Assembly (NCBI RefSeq): GCF_027460265.1
Contig: NZ_JAPZBC010000001.1
Location: 5,064,001 to 5,128,000, forward strand
Origin: Streptomyces sp. WMMC940
Lineage (GTDB): Bacteria > Actinomycetota > Actinomycetes > Streptomycetales > Streptomycetaceae
Length of the DNA stretch: 64,000 nucleotides
Direction of reading: 5' to 3'
The position numbers and the translations under genes are program-made. Shown piece after piece: positions 43,520 to 51,721 of this stretch (the stretch's first letter is position 1; every line of letters starts with the position of its first letter). A model generated the notes under the pieces. That model searched no databases. It saw only the letters and a program-made list of their open reading frames with translations, and had not been told where the DNA came from.

Positions 43520-45039
43520 GGTCGTTCTCCTGCAGGTGCGTTCCAAGGTTCCCCGGCCGTGGGCGGATACAGCGGGCCGGGCGGCGGCTGGGTCTCGTCG
43601 AACGAGCCCTGGAAGGGCTCGGCGGACGGGATGCCGTCGTAGCCGCCGGGGGTGCCGGCGGTGCCGTACGGGGAGACGGGGTCGTACCCGGCGCCCGGCG
43701 ACGCCGCGTACGCGTCGCCGTACGGGGAGGTCGTGCCGGTGTCGTACGGAGCCGACACGGGCGGCGGGGGGAAGGCCTGGGCCGGCGGCGGCGGGGACGG
43801 CGTCGGCCAGCTCGGGGGGCGGGGGGAGGAGTCGTCGGGGACGACCGGCAGCTCCTCGGTCATGGGGATGCGCTCGGCGAACGGCACGTCGTCCGAGGAG
43901 CGCCCCTGCGGCGCCGTGGGGCCACCGGTGCGCGGGGAGGGGTCACCCGCCCGGGAAACGGCGCGGTAGGCGGCGGAGATCCCCGTTCCGGGACCGTCGC
44001 CGGACGTCGGCCCGCCCATCGCCTGGCCGGCGCCGGGGAAGGACCCCGTGGCCGTGGCCGGCTCGGACGCGGGGGCCGGTGCCGTGTCGTAGAGCTGCTG
44101 GGTGGCCTCGTACAGCTGCGGGGAGGGGGCGGCGAGCCGGCGGGGCCCGCCACCCGAGACGCCGAGCGGCTGCCCCAGCGGGGACCCCAGCGGTGAGCCC
44201 AGCGGGTCGCCGAGGTCGGCGGCGGCGCGCGGGAAGTCGCGTTCGAAGCGCGCCTGGGGCTGCGCGGGAATGCCGGACGTACCGGGGAGGGGCGCCGACG
44301 CCATGTCACGCACGCTCTGTTCGGTGGCTCCGGGGACATCGCCGGACGTGCCGGTCAGGTTCATGATCCGCTCGACGAGCTGCCGCTTCACCGGCAGCGG
44401 CAGCAGCCGCAGCGAGACGGCGGCGGCGACTCCGAGCAGCGCCAGGCTGTACATCACGGTCACCCAGCCGGCGGCGGGGCGACCCGCGTAGAGGCCGTGC
44501 ACGAGAGCGAAGCACCAGGCCGGGTAGGCCAGCATGTGCAGTGCCCGCCAGCGTCCCGCGAAGCGGCCGTTTCCGGCGAGTGCGCTGCGCGCGGCGCCGG
44601 TCGAGCCGGCGACGACCATCAGCAGGCCGGCGAGCGAGCCGAAGCCGATGAGCCCGGACGTGCCGGTGATGCCGAGGCCGAACGGTACGAGGGCGCCGAT
44701 CAGTTCGACGTGGTCGAGCGAGACCTTGACCGTGGCGTGCAGCAGCAGGAAGCCGAGTGAGGCGACGGCGGTGCTTCTGTGGATGGCCTGGGCGAGCAGG
44801 CGGTGGCGTGTGGAGAGGAACACGCGGTCGGTGGCGATGAGGCCCCACGCGACCGATGCGGTCAGGGAGACCAGGGACAGCACGCCGGCGGCGAAGTCCA
44901 GCGCGGCTCGGAAGGCATCGTTGCCAACGATGGCGAGCAGCGGGACGAGCACGAGAGCGGCGGCGATCAGTCCGCCCTGCGCCTGGCGGCTCAAGCCCGG
45001 TTCACCGGGCGACGAACGGATCTTGCGACGAGGGTTCAT
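43516..45039 (-). CDS. Ferric-reductase-like haem membrane protein with Pro-rich tail
   Basis: 507 aa. The first ~240 residues hold about six membrane segments. His87/His101 and His168/His181 give the 13-14-residue spacing of two transmembrane b-type haems, as in ferric reductase/YedZ-like proteins. The remaining ~265 residues are disordered, Pro/Gly/Ser-rich, with DPLGSPLGSPLGQPLG repeats and YGDAYAASPGAGYDP. Start at ATG 45039, with GGAG 10 nt upstream; the open frame continues to 45144 without support. Translationally coupled to the NuoF-ferredoxin protein, so the two probably form one transmembrane electron-transfer unit. Final acceptor unknown. Confidence 0.8.
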   Translation of the reverse strand: MNPRRKIRSSPGEPGLSRQAQGGLIAAALVLVPLLAIVGNDAFRAALDFAAGVLSLVSLTASVAWGLIATDRVFLSTRHRLLAQAIHRSTAVASLGFLLLHATVKVSLDHVELIGALVPFGLGITGTSGLIGFGSLAGLLMVVAGSTGAARSALAGNGRFAGRWRALHMLAYPAWCFALVHGLYAGRPAAGWVTVMYSLALLGVAAAVSLRLLPLPVKRQLVERIMNLTGTSGDVPGATEQSVRDMASAPLPGTSGIPAQPQARFERDFPRAAADLGDPLGSPLGSPLGQPLGVSGGGPRRLAAPSPQLYEATQQLYDTAPAPASEPATATGSFPGAGQAMGGPTSGDGPGTGISAAYRAVSRAGDPSPRTGGPTAPQGRSSDDVPFAERIPMTEELPVVPDDSSPRPPSWPTPSPPPPAQAFPPPPVSAPYDTGTTSPYGDAYAASPGAGYDPVSPYGTAGTPGGYDGIPSAEPFQGSFDETQPPPGPLYPPTAGEPWNAPAGERP

Positions 45040-45426
45040 GGGGGCTCCGAATGGTGCGGGAAAGCGGTCCCGTCGTCGCACTCTAAGTGGCGTCATACCA
45101 ATGGGTACGAGTTTTCGAGGTTTAGTGGTCAGCCTGACCGACAACTGACTCTGGGGTTGCCCCGGATAGGGGTGATACGCCGAGTAACTCGGGCTGTCCG
45201 AAACGGTTCTTCACTCATGTGGGCGATGCTCTCTACTCACCCTGCGGGACTCCGCCTCCCTCCGGGAGTGTTCCGGTGGAGCGGACGACGCCTGGCAGGC
45301 CGGACATACGGGGCCCCCGGCTCCGGTTCCGGGACAGGGCCGTGGCGCGGTGTTCCCGCCGGTCCCCGCGGCGCCGCCCCTTCCCCGGCGGGCGGACACT
45401 CCGTGCGGCGGGAAGGCGGCCTGCTG

Positions 45427-45432
45427 TACCCT
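45427..45432 (+). promoter_or_regulatory. -10 box of the leuS leader transcript
   Basis: TACCCT ends 6 nt before the leader-peptide ATG (45439), so the leader peptide message is probably leaderless. No clear -35. The 45040-45426 gap upstream holds no gene. Confidence 0.5.
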
Positions 45433-45438
45433 GACGCC

Positions 45439-45477
45439 ATGCGTGCCGTACGCCTTCTGCTTAGCGAGCCGCGCTGA
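45439..45477 (+). CDS. Leucine leader peptide
   Basis: 12-codon ORF translating to [12 protein letters not shown], with three consecutive leucine codons (CTT CTG CTT, 45454-45462). It ends 115 nt before leuS and is followed by hairpins and a T-tailed terminator, as in ribosome-mediated attenuation of amino-acid genes. Stalling at Leu codons when leucyl-tRNA is scarce would raise leuS expression. Confidence 0.8.
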   Translation: MRAVRLLLSEPR

Positions 45478-45483
45478 TCAGTC

Positions 45484-45544
45484 CCGACCGGTGATCTCCC
45501 GGTCGGAATCGGCGCGGCGTCCCCTCCTGTGCGAGGGGATTTTT
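45484..45544 (+). promoter_or_regulatory. leuS transcription attenuator
   Basis: Hairpin 1: 8-bp stem CCGACCGG/CCGGTCGG (45484-45491, 45499-45506). Hairpin 2: TCCCCTC/GAGGGGA (45520-45526, 45533-45539) followed by five T (45540-45544), a classic intrinsic terminator, rare at this GC content. A 7-bp long-range pairing GCCGCGC/GCGCGGC (45468-45474, 45512-45518) links the end of the leader ORF to the base of hairpin 1 and would be broken by a ribosome stalled on the Leu codons. Confidence 0.75.
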
Positions 45545-45592
45545 CGTTTCAGGCAATCGCAGGCAGAGACGATCGATGGAGCTTTAAGGATC

Positions 45593-48484
45593 ATGAGCGA
45601 GACGAATTCCGCCCCCGTGGCCCCCGGCACGGGTGGGTCCACCTCCGCGGAGGCGGCCGCACCCCACCGCTACACGGCGGCCATGGCCGCCGACATCGAG
45701 GCACGCTGGCAGGACTTCTGGGACGCCGACGGCACGTACGAGGCACCCAATCCGAGCGGTGATCTGGCCGGGGACGCCGACCTCGTGGCCCGCCCCAAGA
45801 AGTTCATCATGGACATGTTTCCGTACCCGTCGGGTGCGGGCCTGCACGTCGGCCACCCCCTGGGCTACATCGCCACCGATGTCTACGCCCGGCACCAGCG
45901 CATGACCGGGCACAACGTGCTGCACACCCTGGGCTTCGACGCGTTCGGCCTGCCCGCCGAGCAGTACGCCGTCCAGACGGGCACGCACCCTCGCGTGTCC
46001 ACCGAGGCCAACATCGAGAACATGAAGATCCAGCTGCGCCGGCTGGGCCTGGGGCACGACAAGCGCCGGTCGTTCGCGACGATCGAACCGGACTACTACA
46101 AGTGGACCCAGTGGATCTTCCTGCAGATCTTCAACTCCTGGTACGACGAGGACGCCGGGAAGGCCCGCCCGATCGACGACCTGGTCGCCCAGTTCGAGAG
46201 CGGTGAGCGCGCCACCCCGTCCGGGCGTCCCTGGAGCGAGCTGAGCGCCGTCGGCCGCGCCGACGTCCTGGGCGGCTACCGCCTGGCGTACGCCTCGGAC
46301 GCCCCGGTCAACTGGTGCCCCGGGCTGGGCACCGTGCTGGCCAACGAGGAGGTCACCTCCGAGGGCCGCTCCGAGCGCGGCAACTTCCCGGTCTTCAAGG
46401 CCAACCTGCGGCAGTGGAACATGCGCATCACCGCGTACGCGGACCGGCTGCTGGACGACCTGGACGCGCTGGACTGGCCGGAGGCCATCAAGCTGCAGCA
46501 GCGCAACTGGATCGGCCGCAGCGAGGGCGCGCGCATCGACTTCACCGTCCACGGACACGACGACGCCCGCATCACGGTCTTCAGCACCCGTCCCGACACC
46601 CTGTTCGGCGCCACCTACATGGTGCTGGCGCCCGAGCACGACCTGATCGACTCGGTCCTGCCCGCCGAATGGCCCGAGGAGGCCCGGGGCAAGGACGCCT
46701 GGACCGGCGGCGCGGCCACCCCGGCCGAGGCCGTCGCCGAGTACCGCAAGCAGGCCCAGACCAAGAGCGATGTCGAGCGCCAGACCGAGCACAAGGACAA
46801 GACCGGTGTCTTCACCGGCGCCTACGCCGTGAACCCGGTCACCGGCAAGCGCATCCCGGTCTTCGTGGCCGACTACGTGCTGATGGGCTACGGCACCGGC
46901 GCGATCATGGCCGTCCCCGGCCAGGACGAGCGCGACTGGGAGTTCGCCGAGGCGTTCGGCCTGCCCATCGTCCGCACCGTACGGCCCCCGGAGGGCTGGG
47001 AGGGCGAGGCGTTCACCGGCCAGGGCCCGGCGATCAACTCCTCGAACGACGAGATCTCGCTGGACGGCCTGGAGGTGACCGAGGCCAAGGCGAAGATCAC
47101 CGACTGGCTGGTGGCCAAGGGCATCGGCGAGGCGACCGTCAACTTCCGCCTGCGGGACTGGCTGTTCAGCCGGCAGCGCTACTGGGGCGAGCCGTTCCCG
47201 ATCGTCTACGACGAGGACGGTGTGGCCCACGCTCTGCCCGAGTCGATGCTGCCGCTGGAGCTGCCGGAGGTCGACGACTACTCGCCGCGCACCTTCGACC
47301 CGGACGACGCCGACACCCGGCCCGAGACCCCGCTGTCGCGCAACGCGGAGTGGGTCGACGTCGAGCTGGACCTGGGCGACGGGGTCAAGCGGTACCGGCG
47401 CGAGACCAACACCATGCCGAACTGGGCCGGTTCGTGCTGGTACGAGCTGCGGTACCTGGATCCGCACAACGCCGACAAGCTGGTCGACCCGGCGATCGAG
47501 CAGTACTGGATGGGCCCCCGCGAGGGGCAGCCGCACGGCGGTGTGGACCTGTACGTGGGCGGCGCCGAGCACGCCGTGCTGCATCTGCTGTACGCCCGCT
47601 TCTGGTCCAAGGTGCTGTTCGACCTGGGGCACGTCTCGTCCGCCGAGCCGTTCCACAAGCTGTACAACCAGGGCATGATCCAGGCGTACGTCTACCGGGA
47701 CGCCCGCGGTTTCCCGGTGCCCGCCGCCGAGGTCCGGGAACACGACGGCAGGTTCGTCCACGGTGACGAGTCCGTCAGGCGCGAGCTGGGCAAGATGGGC
47801 AAGTCCCTGAAGAACGCGGTCACCCCGGACGAGATCGCCGCCGAGTACGGTGCAGACACCCTGCGCCTGTACGAGATGGCGATGGGCCCCCTGGACGTCT
47901 CCCGTCCCTGGGACACGCGTGCCGTCGTCGGCCAGTACCGGCTGCTGCAGCGTCTGTGGCGCAACGTCGTCGACGAGGCCACCGGTGAGGTGACCGTGGT
48001 GGACGCGGAGCCGGACGAGGCGACCCTGCGCGCCCTGCACAAGGCCATCGAGGGCGTCGGCCAGGACATGGAGGCGATGCGCTTCAACACCGCCATCGCC
48101 AAGATCACCGAGCTGAACAACCACCTGACCAAGACCGGCGGCCCGGTCGCCCGCTCGGTGGCGGAGCGCCTGGTGCTGCTGATCGCGCCGCTGGCCCCCC
48201 ATATCGGCGAGGAGCTGTGGCGCCGGCTGGGCCACTCCGGCTCGGTCGTCCACGAGGCCTTCCCGGTGGCCGACCCCGCGTACGTCGTGGACGAGACCGT
48301 GACGTGCGTCGTGCAGGTCAAGGGCAAGGTCAAGGCCCGTCTGGAGGTCTCCCCGTCGATCGGTGACGGGGAACTGGAGTCGCTGGCCGTGGGCGACCCG
48401 GCGGTCGTGGCCGCCCTGGGGGGCGCGGGCATCCGCAAAGTGATCGTGCGGGCGCCGAAGCTGGTGAACATCGTCCCGGCCTAG
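45593..48484 (+). CDS. leuS: Leucyl-tRNA synthetase
   Basis: 963 aa class I aminoacyl-tRNA synthetase. HIGH motif as HVGH (85-88) in [16 protein letters not shown], an editing domain insert ([13 protein letters not shown]), and KMSKS as KMGKS (734-738); the C-terminal anticodon domain ends [15 protein letters not shown] 45593 follows TAAGGA; the open frame upstream runs through the attenuator and is not coding. Expression is likely set by the leucine leader peptide 115 nt upstream. Confidence 0.97.
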   Translation: MSETNSAPVAPGTGGSTSAEAAAPHRYTAAMAADIEARWQDFWDADGTYEAPNPSGDLAGDADLVARPKKFIMDMFPYPSGAGLHVGHPLGYIATDVYARHQRMTGHNVLHTLGFDAFGLPAEQYAVQTGTHPRVSTEANIENMKIQLRRLGLGHDKRRSFATIEPDYYKWTQWIFLQIFNSWYDEDAGKARPIDDLVAQFESGERATPSGRPWSELSAVGRADVLGGYRLAYASDAPVNWCPGLGTVLANEEVTSEGRSERGNFPVFKANLRQWNMRITAYADRLLDDLDALDWPEAIKLQQRNWIGRSEGARIDFTVHGHDDARITVFSTRPDTLFGATYMVLAPEHDLIDSVLPAEWPEEARGKDAWTGGAATPAEAVAEYRKQAQTKSDVERQTEHKDKTGVFTGAYAVNPVTGKRIPVFVADYVLMGYGTGAIMAVPGQDERDWEFAEAFGLPIVRTVRPPEGWEGEAFTGQGPAINSSNDEISLDGLEVTEAKAKITDWLVAKGIGEATVNFRLRDWLFSRQRYWGEPFPIVYDEDGVAHALPESMLPLELPEVDDYSPRTFDPDDADTRPETPLSRNAEWVDVELDLGDGVKRYRRETNTMPNWAGSCWYELRYLDPHNADKLVDPAIEQYWMGPREGQPHGGVDLYVGGAEHAVLHLLYARFWSKVLFDLGHVSSAEPFHKLYNQGMIQAYVYRDARGFPVPAAEVREHDGRFVHGDESVRRELGKMGKSLKNAVTPDEIAAEYGADTLRLYEMAMGPLDVSRPWDTRAVVGQYRLLQRLWRNVVDEATGEVTVVDAEPDEATLRALHKAIEGVGQDMEAMRFNTAIAKITELNNHLTKTGGPVARSVAERLVLLIAPLAPHIGEELWRRLGHSGSVVHEAFPVADPAYVVDETVTCVVQVKGKVKARLEVSPSIGDGELESLAVGDPAVVAALGGAGIRKVIVRAPKLVNIVPA

Positions 48485-48498
48485 CCGGGACCGCTCAC

Positions 48499-48531
48499 GG
48501 GCCGGGCCCGGCAGTCCGCCGGGCCCGGCCC
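48499..48531 (+). terminator. leuS terminator
   Basis: Perfect 14-bp GC stem (48499-48512 with 48518-48531), 5-nt loop, followed by a short T tract, 15 nt after leuS. Confidence 0.85.
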
Positions 48532-48635
48532 TGATCTTTCCCCTACGGGCAGGTTGGGGGTTCCGCCGGAACCCTCGGCCCGCCCCTTCCGTTTACCGTG
48601 GGAGGACACACCGCATACGACTCGGAGGGGCGCCC

Positions 48636-49424
48636 ATGGAAGCCGTCATCCTGATCCTGGCGCTGCTCTTCGTCGCCTTCGTGACGCTCGGGGTGTACGT
48701 GGGCGTCAAGGCGCTCGGTGCGGCCAAGCGGGGTGTGGACCGCACGATCGGCCAGGCACGGCGCACCGTCGAGGACACGGCGCTGCGGGCGAAGAGCTTC
48801 GGGCAGGTCGGCGTGGCCGGCGAGCTGGCCCAGCTGAGGCTCCGTCTGCGCACGTCGATGAGGGCCACACAGGAGGCCCTGCACGCGGGCGTCGCCGAGG
48901 ACGCGTCGCTGCGGGAGTCGATCGGCCTCTTCGAGCGGCTCAGCGTGCACGGGCGGGAGCTGGACGAGGAGCTGCGGCGGCTGGAGCGCGAGCCGGACCG
49001 CGGCAGGACCACGGAGCGGCTTCCGCAGCTGCGTGAGCGGGTCGAGCGGATCACGCACTCCGCGGAGTCGCTGCGCTGGGCGGCCCGGGACCGGGCGCGG
49101 TCGTTCGCCGAGGACGACCTGGAGTCGCTGACCGCCCAGATCGACGTGGAGGCGGGAGCCCTGCGCGACTGGTCGCGCGCCGAACCGGTGTGGCCCGAGC
49201 AGGCCGCGGAGCCCGGGCACCCGCAGCCGGCACAGGGACCGCAGGCATCGTCGGGGCGGGCTCCGCGGCCTTCGGCGGCCGCGACGGGCCCGGAGCAGAC
49301 CTCGGGCGAATCGGAGCCGGGGGGGACGGGTGCTCAGGAGCCCCGGGCGATCCCGCCACGGGACCCCCGGCTCTCGATGAGGTACTCGTGGGACAAGTCC
49401 GCCCGTCCGGAGACCTCGAACTAG
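48636..49424 (+). CDS. Hypothetical single-pass membrane protein with coiled coil
   Basis: 262 aa. N-terminal membrane segment (AVILILALLFVAFVTLGVYVG, residues 3-23), then about 150 residues of charged helix with heptad-like Leu/Arg/Glu spacing (LRLRLRTSMRATQEAL, LDEELRRLEREPDR, LPQLRERVERI), probably a cytoplasmic coiled coil, and a Pro/Gly/Ser-rich tail. ATG has GGAGGGG upstream. No known family recognised; position after leuS looks conserved in Streptomyces. Confidence 0.78.
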   Translation: MEAVILILALLFVAFVTLGVYVGVKALGAAKRGVDRTIGQARRTVEDTALRAKSFGQVGVAGELAQLRLRLRTSMRATQEALHAGVAEDASLRESIGLFERLSVHGRELDEELRRLEREPDRGRTTERLPQLRERVERITHSAESLRWAARDRARSFAEDDLESLTAQIDVEAGALRDWSRAEPVWPEQAAEPGHPQPAQGPQASSGRAPRPSAAATGPEQTSGESEPGGTGAQEPRAIPPRDPRLSMRYSWDKSARPETSN

Positions 49425-49509
49425 AACACGGAGCTCGCCGTTCGCAGACGTCGAACCAGGACACCGAGCTCGCCGAGGGCGCGTTCCCGGTGGGCGCCGA
49501 ACGCTCCGC

Positions 49510-49544
49510 CGGACGGCCGGGCTGCCCCGGACGGAGGCCGTCCG
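49510..49544 (+). terminator. Hairpin before degV
   Basis: 9-bp stem CGGACGGCC/GGCCGTCCG (49510-49518, 49536-49544), about 86 nt after the hypothetical gene. Confidence 0.6.
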
Positions 49545-49601
49545 CCGAACGGAAGCGCGTGGTGGGGCGGGGTCGGGCTCCCGTGCGGCGGCTCCTGCGG
49601 G

Positions 49602-49607
49602 TAACCT
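49602..49607 (+). promoter_or_regulatory. -10 box of degV
   Basis: TAACCT 7 nt before the degV ATG; leaderless-type start. Confidence 0.45.
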
Positions 49608-49614
49608 CCCGCTC

Positions 49615-50460
49615 ATGTCCCGCCATGTCGCGATCGTCACCGATTCCACGGCCTACCTGCCGCCGCAGACGATGGAGTCGCATGGCATCACAGCGGTGCC
49701 ACTGACCGTTGTGCTGGGGAACCGAGCCCTCGAGGAGGGCACCGAGATCTCGGCCCGTTCCCTCGCCCAGGCGCTCCAGAAGCGCCGTGCCGTGACCACG
49801 TCCCGGCCGAGCCCGGAGACCTTCGCGGCCGCCTACCGGGCCGCGGCGGAAACCGGGGCGACCGGCATCATCTCGCTCCATCTGTCCTCGGAGTTCTCCG
49901 GCACCTACGACGCGGCGGTCCTGGCGGCCCGGGAGGCACCCGTCCCGGTCAGCGTGGTCGACACCGGCATGGTGGCGATGGCGCTGGGATTCTGCGCCCT
50001 CGCCGCGGCCGAGGCGGTGGACGCCGGTGGCTCCCTCGACGAGGCGGTGGCAGCGGCCGAGAAGCGCGCCGCGGGCACGTCCGCGTTCTTCTACGTCGAC
50101 ACCCTCGACTATCTGCGCCGGGGCGGCCGTATCGGCACCGCCCAGGCGTTGTTCGGGTCCGCGCTCGCGGTGAAGCCGTTGCTGCAGTTGGAGGGCGGCC
50201 GGATCGAGCTCAGGGAGAAGGTGCGCACGGCCTCCAAGGCGATCGCCCGGCTGGAGGAGATCGTCGCCGAGCGCGCCGGTACGGGACCGGTGGATGTCGC
50301 GGTGCACCATCTCGCCGCGCCGGAGCGGGCGTCCGCGTTGGCGGAGCGGCTGCGGGAGCGGGTGCCGAATCTCGGGGAACTGCACGTCAGCGAGGTGGGC
50401 GCGGTGATCGGCGCGCACACCGGGCCCGGACTGCTGGGGGCAGTGGTCTCACAGAGGTGA
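49615..50460 (+). CDS. DegV-family fatty-acid-binding protein
   Basis: 281 aa. DegV (FakB-like) fold: IVTDSTAYLPPQTM at the start, VTTSRPSPETF, ISLHLSSEFSGTYDAAVLA and FFYVDTLDYLRRGGRIG, with the lipid-binding Ser/His regions conserved. FakB proteins present fatty acids to a FakA kinase; no kinase gene is in the window. ATG 49615 with TAACCT 7 nt upstream and no ribosome site. The 184-nt gap after it contains two TTTTCCAC direct repeats (50566, 50584) and the comEA promoter. Confidence 0.9.
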   Translation: MSRHVAIVTDSTAYLPPQTMESHGITAVPLTVVLGNRALEEGTEISARSLAQALQKRRAVTTSRPSPETFAAAYRAAAETGATGIISLHLSSEFSGTYDAAVLAAREAPVPVSVVDTGMVAMALGFCALAAAEAVDAGGSLDEAVAAAEKRAAGTSAFFYVDTLDYLRRGGRIGTAQALFGSALAVKPLLQLEGGRIELREKVRTASKAIARLEEIVAERAGTGPVDVAVHHLAAPERASALAERLRERVPNLGELHVSEVGAVIGAHTGPGLLGAVVSQR

Positions 50461-50630
50461 GGGTGCCGCGATGGGCCCGTGCGTGCAGGGTGGTGGTGCG
50501 GGGCGCGGGTCGTGCCGTGGGCTTGCCGGTCCGGTACCGTCTCGTTGCTCCGGAGAGTGACCGAGTTTTCCACAAAGGCCCGGTTTTCCACCGGAATTGA
50601 GGCTGCCCAGCAAGGTCGAGCGGAGATGCC

Positions 50631-50636
50631 TACCGT
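50631..50636 (+). promoter_or_regulatory. -10 box of comEA
   Basis: TACCGT 8 nt before the chosen comEA ATG. Confidence 0.4.
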
Positions 50637-50644
50637 CGGATGGC

Positions 50645-51721
50645 ATGAGTCACCGATCACGCTCTGCGACCAGCGGCCCGGGCCGTGAGCCTGCCTCGGA
50701 CGGTCGTGTACGCCACCGACGGCAGCGGCCGCGCTCCGGGAGCCCCCCGGTGTCGGACCCATCCGCCCCCTCGCCTGCGGACACGGCGCCGCCGACGGCG
50801 GCGCGGTCACGCGCTCACGCCCTCTTCCGGACGTCCGGCGCGCCAGGGACGGTGACCGGCCCGCCTGCGCGCTCCTGGGGGCCCGCGGCCGCTGGGCCAC
50901 CGGCGCCGGATCTGACGACGGCCGAGGCCGAAGGTGTGCCGGACGTCGCTGCACCCCCCGTGCCGGGCCGCGTCCGGTCCGTGCCGCCGGCCGGCTCGCG
51001 TGTCCTCTCAGGAGAGGGCCGAGCGACCGCTGGCGGGCCGTCGCTGCCGGAGCGGACACGGCTGGCCCTGGCCGAGCGGATGCCGTCGTGGGTGCGGCTG
51101 CGCTGCGGGCTGGAGCCGAGGGCACTGGCCGCTCTCGCGGTGGTCCTGGTCCTGGGGGTGGGCCTGGCGGTGCAGCACTTCTGGTCCGGGAAGCCGGAGC
51201 CGGTGCGCGCGTCCCAGCTGGTCGGGGAGGTCCCGCCCGCTCCGGAGGTGACCCGGCCCGGGCCCTCGCCGGGCCCACCGCCCGCGCGTGAGCCCGCCGG
51301 GCGCATCGTCGTCGATGTGAGCGGCAAGGTCCGGCGGCCGGGCGTCCTCCGCCTCCCGGTGGGGTCCCGGGTCGCCGACGCGCTGCGGGCGGCGGGCGGG
51401 GTGAAGGAAGGCACCGACCTCACCGGCCTCAACCGGGCGCGGGTGCTCACGGACGGCGAGCAGGTGGTCGTGGGTGTCCCGCAGCCTCCCGGCCCGCAGG
51501 GGCCGCCGGGCGGGGCTGCCCCGGGCGCGGGACCACTGAGCCTCAACACCGCCACGGTGGAGCAGCTCGACACCCTGCCGGGTGTGGGCCCGGTGCTCGC
51601 CCAGCACATCCTGGACTACCGCACCGAGCACGGCGGCTTCCGCTCGGTCGACGAACTCCGCGAGGTGACGGGGATCGGCGACCGCCGGTTCGCGGACCTG
51701 GAACCGCTGGTGCGGCCGTGA
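50645..51721 (+). CDS. comEA: ComEA-like DNA-binding membrane protein
   Basis: 358 aa. A long disordered N-terminus (~1-150, Pro/Ala/Ser/Arg) precedes a membrane segment (ALAALAVVLVLGVGLAVQHFW, ~159-179), a SLBB-like domain (IVVDVSGKVRRPGVL, DALRAAGGV) and a C-terminal helix-hairpin-helix pair (SLNTATVEQLDTLPGVGP, LREVTGIGDRRFADL) that binds DNA without sequence preference. ATG 50645 chosen: TACCGT lies 8 nt upstream; an in-frame start at 50597 is earlier. The stop overlaps comEC by GTGA. Natural transformation is not known for Streptomyces, so the DNA-uptake role is uncertain. Confidence 0.86.
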   Translation: MSHRSRSATSGPGREPASDGRVRHRRQRPRSGSPPVSDPSAPSPADTAPPTAARSRAHALFRTSGAPGTVTGPPARSWGPAAAGPPAPDLTTAEAEGVPDVAAPPVPGRVRSVPPAGSRVLSGEGRATAGGPSLPERTRLALAERMPSWVRLRCGLEPRALAALAVVLVLGVGLAVQHFWSGKPEPVRASQLVGEVPPAPEVTRPGPSPGPPPAREPAGRIVVDVSGKVRRPGVLRLPVGSRVADALRAAGGVKEGTDLTGLNRARVLTDGEQVVVGVPQPPGPQGPPGGAAPGAGPLSLNTATVEQLDTLPGVGPVLAQHILDYRTEHGGFRSVDELREVTGIGDRRFADLEPLVRP

